From Chionoecetes opilio (taxonomy: Eukaryota; Arthropoda; Malacostraca; Decapoda; Majidae), in the NCBI GenBank assembly GCA_016584305.1, contig JACEEZ010020602.1:35001-99000 (forward strand): a DNA stretch of 64,000 nt. The letters run 5' to 3'. Under the pieces are notes generated by a model. It worked only from the letters and a program-made list of their open reading frames with translations, did no database searches and was not told the DNA's origin. The position numbers and the translations under genes are program-made. Shown piece after piece: positions 23,459-35,457 of the stretch. Position 1 is the first letter of the stretch. Every line of letters begins with the position of its first letter.

Positions 23459-25916
23459 GAACATTATCAATTGATTATGCTATAGTGCCAAGGCCAGATT
23501 TTTTTTTTGTTGTTCTAGAAATAGGCCAGAAATCCAAGATGGCCACCCCCGCTGGTTGCTGCGAAAATTTTTAATCGTAATATCTTTGCCAATAATTGAC
23601 ATATAAAGTTGTTATAAGGTGTCTAACCTATGTTTTGTATACATATAGAAACTTCATTAAAGACTCAGATTGAACATAAAGTGCTGCACGACCATTTATA
23701 TTAGTATAAATGGAATAGGACTGCCCAAAAATTTGAGATTTTCAGATTTCGTTGTAGCGTACCTAAACATTCTGAGTAGTAATTCGCAGTATTTGAATGA
23801 TATTATTTATGTTCATAGCCATGAGCACTCCAATAGGAGCACAATTATTATGAAGTGAAACCATATACAAAGGTCACTGCATTCAGATGAAAAAGCAAAA
23901 CCAGGTCTTGAACATGTCGGCCAAGAAGAAAGGAAGCTTATCCATGGAGCCACCATCAGTGTTTACGCGGATCCCAAACCGAATTAACTGGACAAGTGTA
24001 TTCTTGCCAAAGTGGTATCGTGGAAGTACGACATGCCCAGCCAAAATCAAGGAAAGCTAGTGTTGGCGAAGGTTAGGTTAAAAGCAAGATTTCTGGGCGA
24101 CAATTTGACAATTTCCCAGGAAACATAAAAAAAAACCAACCTATTTCAGTTGAAATATACCACAACTGATGATGTCCTGTATGGAAATACACTGGAAGAA
24201 CACGAAGCCCAGTTGGCCAATTCAGGCAGATGGAAGTGCTCATCTAGTTCTCGTTATAGCATTCAGAGTTGAGAAAGCATCTGAGAATATTCCTTGCTCA
24301 CACCAAATTGCAAAGGTAAATGGAAATGGGAGGAGGATGCGATCAAGAGCACGCCAATGTTTCACGGCTATGGGAGGGACCACGACATCTTCGTTTGCGG
24401 TAGAGGGGAAAAGTACGGCGTTCCAGTTTGGGAAAGCACTTCCTGGAAATTACACCTGGTATTTCGCTCCACTATATGGCCTCTTCCTATGAGTTTGACG
24501 TAACGAGATGGCACCATTGAGAAGTTTTGTGATCCTGTTGTATGAAAAACTTCCCAGAAGTCAGTGTTAGATTCAGCCAGAAAGTAATATTCACAGCAAA
24601 AGGCAGACCAAGAGATGCAATTCCACCAACGGGAAGCTGCCGTCGAACACACCAAACGTGCAGTACACCAGGTGGATTGGATTTGTATGGAGGGGACAGG
24701 GAATGCACGTGCGGTCACCAGCATGTTTCCCGCGCCCCACGTTTCTGGGTGGGCGGAGAAGAAAAGAATCAGACGCTCAAATGGAGCCTAGCTTGGACAG
24801 TGCTCGCAGAAGTGCTAGCCTATGCTCAGCAGAACTAATGAAATGTGGTGCAAAAAGATGCTTCGGACACGCCAAAGGCGTACAAAGCAGCATTGAAGTG
24901 TTAAATGTAAAGACACGTGCCGGTGGAATAGCGGATAACGTGACCAAATATGGGATAATGAACGAGAATGGTGAGGACCTCCAGTACAGAGCAAACCACG
25001 TCACCATGTGCGATAATTGAAAAAAATACATTTTGTGGTTGTTTTTGAAAGTCTGATTGACATTTTATTCTATTACTCTATTTTATTGACATTTTATTTA
25101 CATATTTTTTCACGTGATAGGTAATAGGGTGCAATCAAGCGTTATTTCCAATCGGAAAAAAATAATATGCGATTATATTCAGAATGTGTGTTTTCAAACT
25201 GTACAGTACTCACAAATATGGTGCTGGTTATTACATTGTATTGTATTCATCAACAACAGTGATTAATTGCTTTATGTGTGTTATGTTTGGTTGTTAAGCC
25301 ATGTAATTTGTTGTTCAATGTGTTGTACAACAGTGCCTTAATTGTTGTCAAATCTCAAGAAGTATTATTGTTATGGATTCGGTCAACATTCTTAATGAAT
25401 GTATTGGTTGAAAACTAGTGTTTGGAAGTTGATAAAAGTAGTGAAAGTTGAAAGTTTCCCCAGGCGATAAATTTGAAAAACAGTTTATGATTTATTATAA
25501 ATGTTATTTGTGAGTTTGACTTGACCTTATTTTGGCTCTTAATGAAACTCGTAATGAGGGAAATCGTGGGGCGTGTATCATCAAAAACGAAATTCTGAAT
25601 GAGACAACGATTAGGCCCGAAGCGATTAGTCGCTGCATAAAAAAATCGGCACATTTTGCAGGTCATTCAACTATACAGAACATGGATGCAGTATGTTCAT
25701 CTGAGTGTGTAATCAGTTTTCTTAGGGTATGAAAACATAGGTATAGAAACTTCCTTATACAAGTTTTTCAGTCAATTATGCAAGGATATTGCGATGTTTC
25801 AAAATTTCACAACCAGCATGTGGCGGCCATCTCGGAATTTTTGGCCATTTATTTCTAGAAAAAAAAACGAAAAAATCTGGCCTTGGCACTTAGCTAAAAT
25901 CAATTGATATGTTCTA
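23459..25916 (+). mobile_element. 2.46-kb DNA-transposon-like element with ~190-bp TIRs
   Basis: The left end (23459-23647) and right end (25725-25916) are imperfect inverted repeats over about 190 bp. Shared blocks, in order, are ATCAATTGAT, GTGCCAAGGCCAGATTTTTT, TTCTAGAAATA, GAGATGGCC or AAGATGGCC, CTGGTTG, AATATC and CCTATGTTTT. The interior encodes one decayed plus-strand protein (see 24100-25020). I could not fix the exact target duplication, because the sequence next to the core TIR is itself palindromic. The superfamily is not assigned. Confidence 0.65.
24100..25020 (+). pseudogene. decayed TE-associated protein with GCDTTSSF-like motif
   Basis: The frame is broken by several shifts, but conserved pieces appear in order across the three forward frames. 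At about 24346-24420 a PMFHGYGRD stretch in one frame and GGTTTSSFAVEGKSTAFQ in another recall the HAFTGCDTTSSF-GKGK signature. At about 24620-24670 IPPT is followed by REAAVEHTKRAVHQ. At about 24770-24850 LKWSLAWTVLAE is followed by a Cys/Lys-rich segment (KCGAKRC). From memory, this order marks a family of uncharacterised animal proteins found in repetitive elements, ending in a Cys-rich CXC-like region. The enzymatic role is unknown to me. It lies wholly inside the TIR element, so it is probably that element's own gene. Confidence 0.5.
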
Positions 25917-26146
25917 TCAGGAAACTGTGCCAATTTTGGTGCTTTTACACAAACCACAAGCGTTCTCGAATATTATACCACATATCCGCCGCACTATTCC
26001 CTCCACTCGCCTTCCTTCTTCCTTCCTTCTCCTTCATTTCTCCTTCCCTTCCTTCATTACTCCTTCTCATTCCTAACCATTTCATCCCTTCCTTTCTCCC
26101 TACTCTTTGTACTTCCACCTCTTTCCTAACTTCCTCACACCGCCCC

Positions 26147-26151
<5 letters not shown>

Positions 26152-26177
<26 letters not shown>

Positions 26178-26198
26178 CACACACACACATACACACGC

Positions 26199-26251
<53 letters not shown>

Positions 26252-26265
26252 ACCACACACACACA
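26152..26265. repeat. (CA)n microsatellite
   Basis: CA array with ACGC and CCAC interruptions. It is preceded by TTCC-rich sequence at about 26005-26100. Confidence 0.95.
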
Positions 26266-26289
26266 CCTTCACACGCACGCACATCAACG

Positions 26290-27235
26290 ACGTAACCTCT
26301 CTAATTTTCACTTGTATATCAATTCTAAAGATATTTCATTGATAAAATTATTCGCATTTCTTATATACAACTGTTCTCAAAGCCAAAGAATATAAGGAAG
26401 AAATTACCTATGTAATTTAGTGACATTGTTTATCTTATATGTTCTCCCTTCCTTGCTATCCTTTTATGGTTATGGCAAAAGTAATAAGGCTGTGGTTAAA
26501 GTGCGAGGATGGTTGTAAGGCGGGGTTGAGTAATGTTAATGCGGGCTAGGCTCGTGTGGTGTTATGGGCGGCCTGAGGGTGCAGAGTAAGGCAGTGGGAG
26601 AGGGTTGGAGAGGGTTACGTAGGGGGATTAGGGGAGGATTAACAGGGATTAAGAGAGGACCCGCTGATGGCGTGTAAAGAAGTGGGGACGGATGGCCTGT
26701 GAGGGGAAGTACCCAGATAGATTTGTGTCCTGATGTGTAAGAAAGAAAATGTTAAAAAGTGTGAATGATTATTGTGAATTGGTGAAAGTGTGGTTTTGAT
26801 GAATGGTGGGTTGTTGTTGTGTTGTTGCGATTGTTGGTATTTATGGAATATTGGATTACCTTTTAGTTGGTACTGTCATTAGTATATCGCATTAGTAGTA
26901 TATAATAATAACAGTCAGTAGTATTGGTACGAGTAGTGTAGCGATGAATTCGGTAGAGATAATGTTATATTAGTTGATGGTTGATATTAGAAGCGAGAAG
27001 GGATGATAATGGGATTAAATATTGATAATAATTATGATGAAAATATTAATAATCCAAATAACAGCAATAAACTGTTAAATAATAATGCCGATAATGAAAC
27101 ACTGATGATTGGGAGTAAGGTAAAATAACAGCCCGCAGCCGTTCACCATATATTCGCGGCAAGTAAACAATACAAACATGCCACCAACTTTGCAGCTCCG
27201 AGGCCCACAGCAAAACAATCGTTTGAGCCGTCCTT
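26290..27235. other. unassigned, no gene seen
   Basis: Purine-skewed and AT-rich stretches with many GTT, AAT and ATA words toward 27100. There are no long frames and no recognisable element. Confidence 0.5.
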
Positions 27236-27600
27236 GCCCCCCCCCTACCCTTCCCTTGCCCTGCCCGCCCGCCCTTGCCCTGCCCTTCCCTCCCTGCCCT
27301 CTCCTTCCCTCCTCCCTTCCCTTCCCTTCCCCCACTTCTTACCTTCCCCGGCCTCCCCTCCCCCGTTTTGACCTAGGGGCGCCCCCCCGACCACCCCCCC
27401 CCCCCTGCATGCCCTGCCTGCCCTAGCCCTGCCCGCCCTGCCCTTTCCCCCACTTGTCTTGCATTCCCCCTGCCTTGCCCCACCCCCGTGCCTCCCTCCC
27501 CCTCTTGTCTTGACCTGACCCTACCCTGTCTGACCTGCCGACCTACCCCCCCTACCCTCCTTGGTTTTGCCCTGGCCTGTCCTGCCTCCCTAATCCTGAA
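27236..27600. repeat. degenerate CCCTGCC/CCTTGCC minisatellite
   Basis: C-rich words CCTTGCC, CCCTGCC and TTCCC recur irregularly, giving Pro/Leu-rich plus frames and Gly/Arg-rich minus frames. Confidence 0.7.
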
Positions 27601-27704
27601 CCGCCTCGCTCTTCTTTCCCTCGATCTGAGCCTCTTCGGTTTCATATTTCCCTTACATTACGAAGGTTTATTGAGTCATTTTATTGTTGGTTTGATTCCA
27701 CACC

Positions 27705-27893
27705 CCACCACCACCACCACCACCACCACCACCACCACACCACCACCATAACACCAACACCACCACCATCACCACCCACCACCACCACCACCACCACCAT
27801 ACCACCACCACCACCAACACCACCACCACCACCACCACCACACCACCACCACCACCAACCCACGCCGCCAACAACAACAACAACAACAACACA
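27705..27893. repeat. (CAC)n then (CAA)n array
   Basis: CAC trinucleotides at 27705-27860 with small interruptions, then CAA at 27868-27890. This is the same CAC-to-CAA transition as at 41.09-41.20 and 44.73-45.49 kb. Confidence 0.93.
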
Positions 27894-28089
27894 TCATCAG
27901 GGAAGGCTGATTAAAGATATACAGAAAGTCTTTGCAAGAACTGTATTTTATCTATTTAACGCATATAACTAAACACCAATGTCAAGCGTTCAGACCGTGG
28001 AGAGGAGGTGATGAGAGAGACCCGAGTACCCCATTTTTTAAATTTTCAGGAAACATAAAGGCGCTTGACTCATGCCACTGTCGTTTTCC

Positions 28090-28410
28090 TCAGCAACACT
28101 GGAACGCAAACACTCGTGCCTATAACGCAACACTAACGCAACACTCTCGCCTATAAAACGCAACACTTAAGCAAACTTCATTGTCATAACGCAACACTAA
28201 CGCAACAACATGCCTATAACGCAACAATTAACCCGCAACACTCATGCATATTATTAACGCAACACTTAACGCAACACTCCGCCTTAACGCAACAGCTTTT
28301 AACGCGCAACACTCATGCCTTAACGCAACACTTAACGAAACGCAACACTCATGCTATAACAGCACACTTAACGCCAACACTCACGCCTGCAACGCAGACA
28401 CTCATTGCTT
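28090..28410. repeat. minisatellite built on AACGCAACACT
   Basis: About 20 irregularly spaced AACGCAACACT words are separated by spacers such as CATGCCTAT or TT. The periodicity is about 11-21 bp and degenerate, which suggests a two-level repeat (11 bp plus spacer). Confidence 0.8.
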
Positions 28411-29850
28411 GGTGCAAGGTTTTTCAAGGCAACCACCGATCGCTTTCTCACCTTGCATAAACAAAAACCATTATTCACACAAAAATATCTCCTACATGCA
28501 ACAACAACCTTTAACCGCAAAAACTACTCAGACCATATTACGATTAATTATCACCACAAAAACCCATCCTGTATCCTATTGCAGAAAGAGAACCTTTTAA
28601 CCTCCATTACTTACTACGCCGTGCCATCACGTATATAATTACAACATTTCCTCCAGTAGTGGCACACGTGATTGATTCAGAGATGACCGTGGCCAATCTC
28701 TGGTAGGGCGGGGTGTTTGGTGAAAGGGTTTTTTGTTGATAAGGTGTTGGAGGTGTTCATGAGAGTACATACAAACTAGGGAAGAGGGAAAACCCTGAAA
28801 CCCAAAGGTGAAACCAAGAACAAAGGAGGTATACATGGAGGCCTATCTATCTCTTTAAGTTGACAAAGCGACACCCTCGGATGCAGCTCACCTTTTAATG
28901 AAGCTGAGAAAAAACGACTGATCCAAAATAAATAATTCGAAAAATCCTTCCTCCATCTTCTTTCTTTTCAATTCTTTCTCTTTCTTTCTTCTTTCTCTCT
29001 TTCCTCTTCTCTTGTCTTTCTATTTCGTCTTCATTCTTTCTCCAATCCCTGTAATTCACGAAAAAAACACTGGGACGAGGAAGAATGAGACTCAAAAATG
29101 CTGATCCAAGACCATGACACAAAATGACTGATCATCAAATGTAAGATAAAGAAAAATCTGAAAAAAAAATACTTACTCAGGAAAACGGACAAAAAGACAC
29201 AAAAAAAGAAGTGAGAGAAAGGAAATAAAAAATGGGAAACAAAGGCTCTAAAATCAAAGCACTAGAGGTTGGTGCGGAGAAAAAAAAAAAAAAAAAAGCA
29301 ACGAAGGATGGAAGGCTATTAACTAAGCTTCGGGAAATTGGTACACGCCGCGGCCTCGCCAACTCAAAGCGGACAAATTTTTTTGGTAATTAAGGACACG
29401 ACTAGTTTTTGTATTATTATCAAATATTCATTATCGTCATATTGTTCAATAGTAGGTATATACTGCAATCAACTTCGGAAGATATTCACTGAAAGCTCTT
29501 TTGAATTCATATTTGGTAACTTCGAATGGAGGGATATTTAATGAAAAAAAAACAAAAACACGAGAACAAGCAGTTATTTACCCTTATGTCATATTGTCTG
29601 CATATTTCTGTGTTAAAGTCGGATTCCAAGTTTGGAAAAGAAAAAGGAAAAGAAAAAATGGGAGCGGAGCGCGGGCATACTCAAATAGAGTAGTTTACAC
29701 CTCCTCCTTCTTCTCCCCCACCTTCCCCCACCGCATTTGAGTTAATCGATGATTAGTGAGACATAAAAACAGTGTAGTGTTATTTTTATGTGGTAATTAA
29801 TCTGTAAATATCTATTGTTGGGGCTTATTAGATTTATTTTTTTCTTCTCC
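28411..29850. other. unassigned, with polypyrimidine patch
   Basis: Ordinary sequence with a CTTT-rich patch at about 28955-29040 and an A-run at 29281-29297. No supported gene or named repeat. Confidence 0.5.
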
Positions 29851-29851
29851 G

Positions 29852-29923
<72 letters not shown>

Positions 29924-30056
29924 GCTCTCCTCTCTCTCTCTCTCTCTATATCTATATTTCTCTCCTCCCTCTCTCTCTCTACTATCGCATCCTCTCTCTC
30001 TCATCATCTCCTCTCTCTCCCTCTCTCTCTCCTCTTCTCTCTCTCTCTCTCTCTAG
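29851..30056. repeat. (CT)n microsatellite
   Basis: Interrupted CT array with ATAT inserts near 29946-29960. Confidence 0.92.
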
Positions 30057-30399
30057 TACAGTACCGCCGGAAAATTCAAACGTTGATACCGTAAACCTTA
30101 ACCTTTTTTCCCTTACGCTTACCTAACTGAACTTTTTCTTTTTCCTCAACCCCTAACTTTTAACTTAACTCTTTTTTCCTTTTCTTTATGCAAAGCAAGG
30201 TACGTAGTGCCAGGGTTGGCTCGGCTACTGAGTGCGTCGTTGTCACATGGGGACGCAACGAAGGTGAGTGTGAGGCGCCCTGGCCCGTAGTTAAGTAGGT
30301 TAGGTGAAGGTGCGCTCTGGCTCTCTTTTGGTGATTGGAAATTATTGGAAGCGCAAGATATTCAGGTGTGGCTTTTGGAAAGAAGATTATGGAGGCGAA

Positions 30400-31450
30400 G
30401 GTTAGAATTAGGAGGAAGAGGAAAAAATAAGCTTAAACCTGAGAGCGGGGAAATATAAGAATGTGGAAAAAGGGTTTGGAAGGAAGAGAAAAGACGAAAA
30501 AGAGAGAAGACAGCCAGAAAGAAGGGATCGAAGAAAGAAAAAGAAAGAAAGAGAAGGAAAATTGTTCGAAAGGAAGAAAGAGAAAAAAAGAGAAGACGTT
30601 AGAATGAGAGGAAGGAGAGAGAATAAGGTTACGATGAGAGCAGTGCATATAGACGGGAAAAGTATCGGAAGTAAAGAGAGAAAAGATGACTTGGAAAATA
30701 AAATAAAAATGTTACAAGGGGTTAAAATGCAAGGAAGAAAATGGATTGATAAAAAATGTATAAAAAAGGAAAAGCAGAGGAGAGAGCATTGAAAATAAAT
30801 AGTAAAGAAATGTATAAAACTATTGAAAGGGGTGGGAAAGTATTTTAAAGGAAAATTCAAGGAAAATGGTGGAATTTGAAAGGAAAATAGGAAGGAAAAT
30901 GTGGGATTTTGAAAGAAAAATTAGGACAAGGAAAATGTGGAGTTGAAGAGAAAATATAAAAGGGAAAATGTGGAGAGTTTGAAGAGAAAATTAAAAAGGG
31001 AAAAAATGTGGATTTTGAAGAAAAAATTAGACAAGGAAAATGGGGAATTTGAAGAGAAAAAGATAAAGGAAAAGAAAAGGAGGAGCGGGAAAAAGAGCAT
31101 AAAAAATTGGAAAGGGTGAAGAGAAAAGGGGAGAGAAAGGAGAGAGAGATTTAGAGGAAAGAGAGAAGAGAGAAGAGAGAGAAAAGAAAGGAGGAGGGAA
31201 AGAGAGAGGAAGAGGATGGAGAAATGAGAGAGAGAGGGGAGAGAGGGGAAGAGAGAAAAGAGAGAGAAAAGAGGAAGAGAGAAGAGAGGGGAGAGGGAGA
31301 GAGGAAGGAGAGAGGGAGAAGAGGGGAAGAGGAGAGAGAGAGAGGAGATGGAGGAAAGAGGGAGAGAGAAAAGGGGAGAGAGAGAGAGAGGAGAGAGAGA
31401 GAAAAAAAAAAGAGATTAGAACGGAAAGAAAGGAAGATTATAAAAAGGGA
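30400..31450. repeat. purine-rich (GA/AAG) tract with internal tandem units
   Basis: The plus strand is strongly purine-biased for about 1 kb. At 30845-31060 imperfect units of about 35-40 bp recur, built on GGAAAATGTGG, TTTGAAGAGAAAA and AGACAAGGAAAA. From 31120 it becomes GAGAGG-type. Lys/Glu/Arg open frames here are compositional. Confidence 0.75.
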
Positions 31451-31599
31451 AAGTGGGAGGACCGCTACGTGAGGTCTTTAAAGGACGGGCTTTGTAATTT
31501 CTTTCCATTCTTTCCATTATCAATACTTAATTTACGCCTCACTCTTTTCTCTTCCTCCACATTACCTTTTTTCCCTCTTGCTTCACGGGGGAAAAATTA

Positions 31600-33425
31600 T
31601 CCCTTTTCCCCTCATGAAAAAAATATTCCCCCTTTCCTCCTCCATGACAAAAATTTCCCCTCTTCCCCTTTCATGACAAAAATATTCCCCTTTTCTCCTT
31701 CATGACAAAAATATTCCCCCTTTCCTCCTTAATGACAAAATATTCCCCTTTTCCCTCCATGAAAAAAAATATTCCCCTTTTTCCTCCTTCATGAAAAAAA
31801 TATTCCCCTCTTCCCCTTATGACAAAAAATTCCCTTTCCTCCTTATGACAAAAATATTCCCCTCTTTCCTCTCATGACAAAAATATCCCCTTTCTTCCTC
31901 CTTCATGACAAAAAAATATTCCCCTTTCCTTCCATGAAAAAAATATCCATCTTTCTCCTTCATGACAAAATAATTCCTCTTCCTCTTCATGACAAAAATA
32001 TTCCCTTTCTCTTCATGACAAAATATCCCCTCTTCCTCTCCAAAACAAAAATATTCCCCTCTTCCTCCTAAATGACAAAATATTCCCTCTTTCTCCTAAA
32101 GACAAAAATATTCCCCACTTTCCTCCTTAATGGACAAAATATTCCCCCTTTTCCTCCTTCATGACAAAAAATTCCCTCTTTCTCCTTCTGACAAAAATAT
32201 TTCCCCTCTTTCCTCTTCTGACAAAAATATTTCCCCTCTTTCCTCCTTCATGACAAAATTTTCCCTCTTTCCTCCTTCTTTTGACAAAATATTCCCCTTT
32301 TTCCCCTTCATGACAAAAATATTCCCCTTTCCTCCTCCATGACAAAAATATTCCCCTCTTTCCTCCTAAATGACAAAAATATTCCCCTCTTTCCTCCTCC
32401 ATGACAAAAATATTCCCCTCTTTCCTCCTTCATGACAAAAATATTCCCCTCTTTCCTCCTCCATGACAAAAATATTCCCCTCTTTCCTCCTTCATGACAA
32501 AAAATTCCCTCTTTCCTCCTTCATGACAAAAATATTCCCCTTTCTCCTCCATGACAAAAATATTCCCCTCTTTCCTCCTAATGACAAAAATATTCCCCTC
32601 TTCCTCCTCCATGACAAAAATATTCCCCCTTTTTCCCTCCTCCATGAAAAAAAATTTTCCCCCTCTTTCCTCCTCCATGACAAAAATATTCCCCTCTTTC
32701 CTCCTTCATGACAAAAATATTCCCCTCTTTCCTCCTCCATGACAAAAATATTCCTCTCTTTTCTCCTCCATGACAAAAATATTCCCTCTTTTATCCTCCA
32801 TGACAAAAATATTCCCTCTTTTATCCTCCATGACAAAAATATTCCCCTCTTTCCTCCTCCATGACAAAAATATTCCCCTCTCTCCTCCTTCATGATAAAA
32901 ATATTCCCCTCTTTCCTCCTCCATGACAAAAATATTCCTCTCTTTCCTCATCCATGACAAAAATATTCCCGTCTTTTCTCCTCCATGACAAAAATATTCC
33001 TCTCTTTCCTCATCCATGACAAAAATATTCCCTCTTTTATCCTCCATGACAAAAATGTTCCTCTCTTTCCTCCTCCATGACAAAAATATTCCTCTCTTTC
33101 CTCCTCCATGACAAAAATATTCCTCTATCTTCCTCCATGACAAAAATATTCCTCTTTCTTCCTCCATGACAAAAATATTCCTCTCTATCCTCCTCCATGA
33201 CAAAAATATTCCTCTCTTTCCTCCTCCATGACAAAAATATTCCTCTCTTTCCTCCTCCATGACAAAAATATTCCTCTCTATCCTCCTCCATGACAAAAAT
33301 ATTCCTCTCTTTCCTCCTCCATGACAAAAATATTCCTCTCTATCCTCTTCCATGACAAAGATATTCCTCTCTTTCCTCCTCCATGACAAAAATATTCCTC
33401 TCTTTCCTCCTCCATGACAAAAATT
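31600..33425. repeat. 31-bp minisatellite (CCTCCATGACAAAAATATTCC)
   Basis: Units of about 31 bp are built from CCTCCATGACAAAAATATTC followed by CTCTCTTTCCT. Units at 31.6-32.3 kb are divergent and variable. Those at 33.0-33.4 kb are nearly identical, so recent homogenisation is at the right edge. The array reappears at 36306-36555. Minus-strand frames of up to 227 codons are repeat translation, not genes. Confidence 0.93.
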
Positions 33426-33539
33426 CTTAATTATTGTTTTTCTCTTGGTCGCTTTTAACAGTTTGTACTTGTATCTTCAAACTGTCTGATCAGATTCTTT
33501 AAGATTCAACTTTAACATCTTGAGCTTTACTTGTTGACT

Positions 33540-33725
33540 TACCTGATGATAGTGTTAATTAAGAGATAAGAAACGTATTGACCTAAAGTTAAGAGATAAG
33601 AACCCTATTGACCTAGTGTTGAGAGATAAGAAACATATTGACCTAGTGTTAAGAGATAGAACCCAATTGACCTAAAGTTAAAAGATAAGAAACCTATTGA
33701 CCTAGTATTAAGAGATAAGAAATAC
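33540..33725. repeat. 30-bp tandem repeat (TTAAGAGATAAGAAAC)
   Basis: About six units of TTAAGAGATAAGAAACCTAT followed by TGACCTAGTG. The paralogous locus at 36690-36800 has about four. Confidence 0.85.
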
Positions 33726-34068
33726 ATACACTTCCTCTCATTTTTCGTTGTATTCACGATCGCGTCCTCCCTCGCGTTGCCTTGCATGGTACATGATGGG
33801 ACAAAGGGACAGCACACGGGACAAAAAAATAGAAGATATATAAAATGAAATCCCTCGACGTTACAGGAATATCAACACGGTAAAGATTCAAAGACTCTCC
33901 ACCATTCTGTGACTCTTGCTGGGGTTTGGCTTTACGAGTGTTATTTTTCCTCCCTTCTATTTCCATCTCTCCCAAAAGCTTGTGTGTTCACGTAGGGTTT
34001 CAAAAAGGGGGGAAGGAGTATTCGTTAGTCAGCTGGGTAGCCGTCTGGCCCTTGGGTGGGAGACGTAG

Positions 34069-34231
<163 letters not shown>

Positions 34232-34440
34232 TGACCAGTAGGGGTGTTGCTGTCCGATCTTTCTTTGCATTCCTCCTCCTTCTCCAGTAAAATAGTATTG
34301 TAGTATAACTGGTTGAAAAAAAATTGACGCCAGGTGACAGCGAAATCAAGGACATAAATGTAAAGCTTATTAAGATGAATCAGGGAGAAGGGAAAGGAAT
34401 TAAAGAAAAAGCTGAACGCAGGCGATTTCTCTACAACAGC
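34232..34440. other. unassigned 0.2-kb segment between two TG arrays
   Basis: Unique in this window. In copy B the corresponding interval between TG arrays is occupied by a 1.38-kb LINE fragment instead. Confidence 0.5.
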
Positions 34441-34441
34441 A

Positions 34442-34472
<31 letters not shown>

Positions 34473-34480
34473 TGTGTGTG

Positions 34481-34508
<28 letters not shown>
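34441..34508. repeat. (TG)n microsatellite
   Basis: TG array ending in TACGCGCTTATTATTAAAT, as does the array ending at 38889. Confidence 0.95.
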
Positions 34509-34511
<3 letters not shown>

Positions 34512-34576
34512 CGCTTATTATTAAATCTGACAGAAAAGAGCAAACTGATAAAAATTGTAAGTAGATTATAAACACG

Positions 34577-35095
34577 CGTAATAATAATAATAATAATAAT
34601 AATTTTATTCTCGCCCAGAGGCATACAGACAAAAAACAAAGCGATAAGATCAAGCCAAGGAGTAAACTTAAGTACTAGAGCAAAAACAAAAAAACAAGAA
34701 CAAAGTACAGGCACATTAGGGGACATAGTATCAAAGTACATAGAAAAGCATACATGGACACCTGTGCTACCCCACATTCTGCACAAACAGCAGGCCCAGC
34801 CACCGCTGTTATATAGGTCCACATACATAGGCCGAGCTCTGCCTGACAGAGGTGATGATGGAGTTCGTAGAGAGCTCCACCCTACTCCTTAAACTGAACA
34901 CGGAGTGTCGACGGATCACATCCAGATTGTTCACCCCGTTCCTAGCGAAAGCCAGGGACGAGCTGCACCAGCTGGGCAGCCCCAGAAGCCTCTTAAGGAT
35001 GTCATTGTGACAGACCTTAAGGCGGTTCATAGTGGCCACCTTGTACCGCGACCACAGCGAGTTGCAGTATATAGAGTAGCAGTGACTCCTGAATA
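34577..35095 (-). mobile_element. 5'-truncated LINE 3' end with (ATT)n tail
   Basis: On the minus strand the segment encodes a LINE C-terminus. Pieces such as YKVATMNRLKVCHNDILKRL, LLGLPSWCSS and FARNGVNNLDVIRRHSVFSL precede a stop near 34808. A 3' UTR of about 0.2 kb follows, ending in AATAAAATTATTATTATT. Plus-strand (AAT)n at 34580-34603 is that tail. The element is absent from the otherwise matching site at 38957-38966, where ACACGCGT joins directly to TATAATGTATTG. The C-terminal sequence resembles non-LTR ORF2 proteins with simple-repeat tails. I do not assign a clade. Confidence 0.7.
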
Positions 35096-35335
35096 TTATA
35101 ATGTATTGTATTATAATTCTTTACTTTGAGTGGTAATTAATATGTTTGTTGTCGCCTTTTTGCCTCACGTATTAGCTGAAAAATAAGTATTCGGAATGCA
35201 GAAAAAAGACTAAACAATATAGCCTTCTTATAAATGTTTATTCAACTATTCAATGCCTTATTTCAGTATTGATTTATGCTCGACATGAAAAATAAAATCG
35301 CGTAATATTTGCAGTAAATTAAGCCTCCAATTGTA

Positions 35336-35366
35336 TGTGTGTACGTGTGTGTGTGTGTGTGTGTGT

Positions 35367-35446
<80 letters not shown>
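35336..35446. repeat. (TG)n microsatellite
   Basis: TG array with CTG and ATG interruptions, matched at 39198-39304. Confidence 0.95.
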
Positions 35447-35448
<2 letters not shown>

Positions 35449-35457
35449 CATCAATAC

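Noticed and set aside
26152..26265. CRISPR-like or regularly spaced repeat arrays anywhere in the window
   Set aside because: All arrays are contiguous microsatellites or minisatellites without unique spacers, and the sequence is evidently eukaryotic.
32127..33389. Minus-strand repeat proteins (SWRRKERNIFVMEEE type)
   Set aside because: Translation of the 31-bp minisatellite. The open frame follows from unit composition and is broken where units vary.
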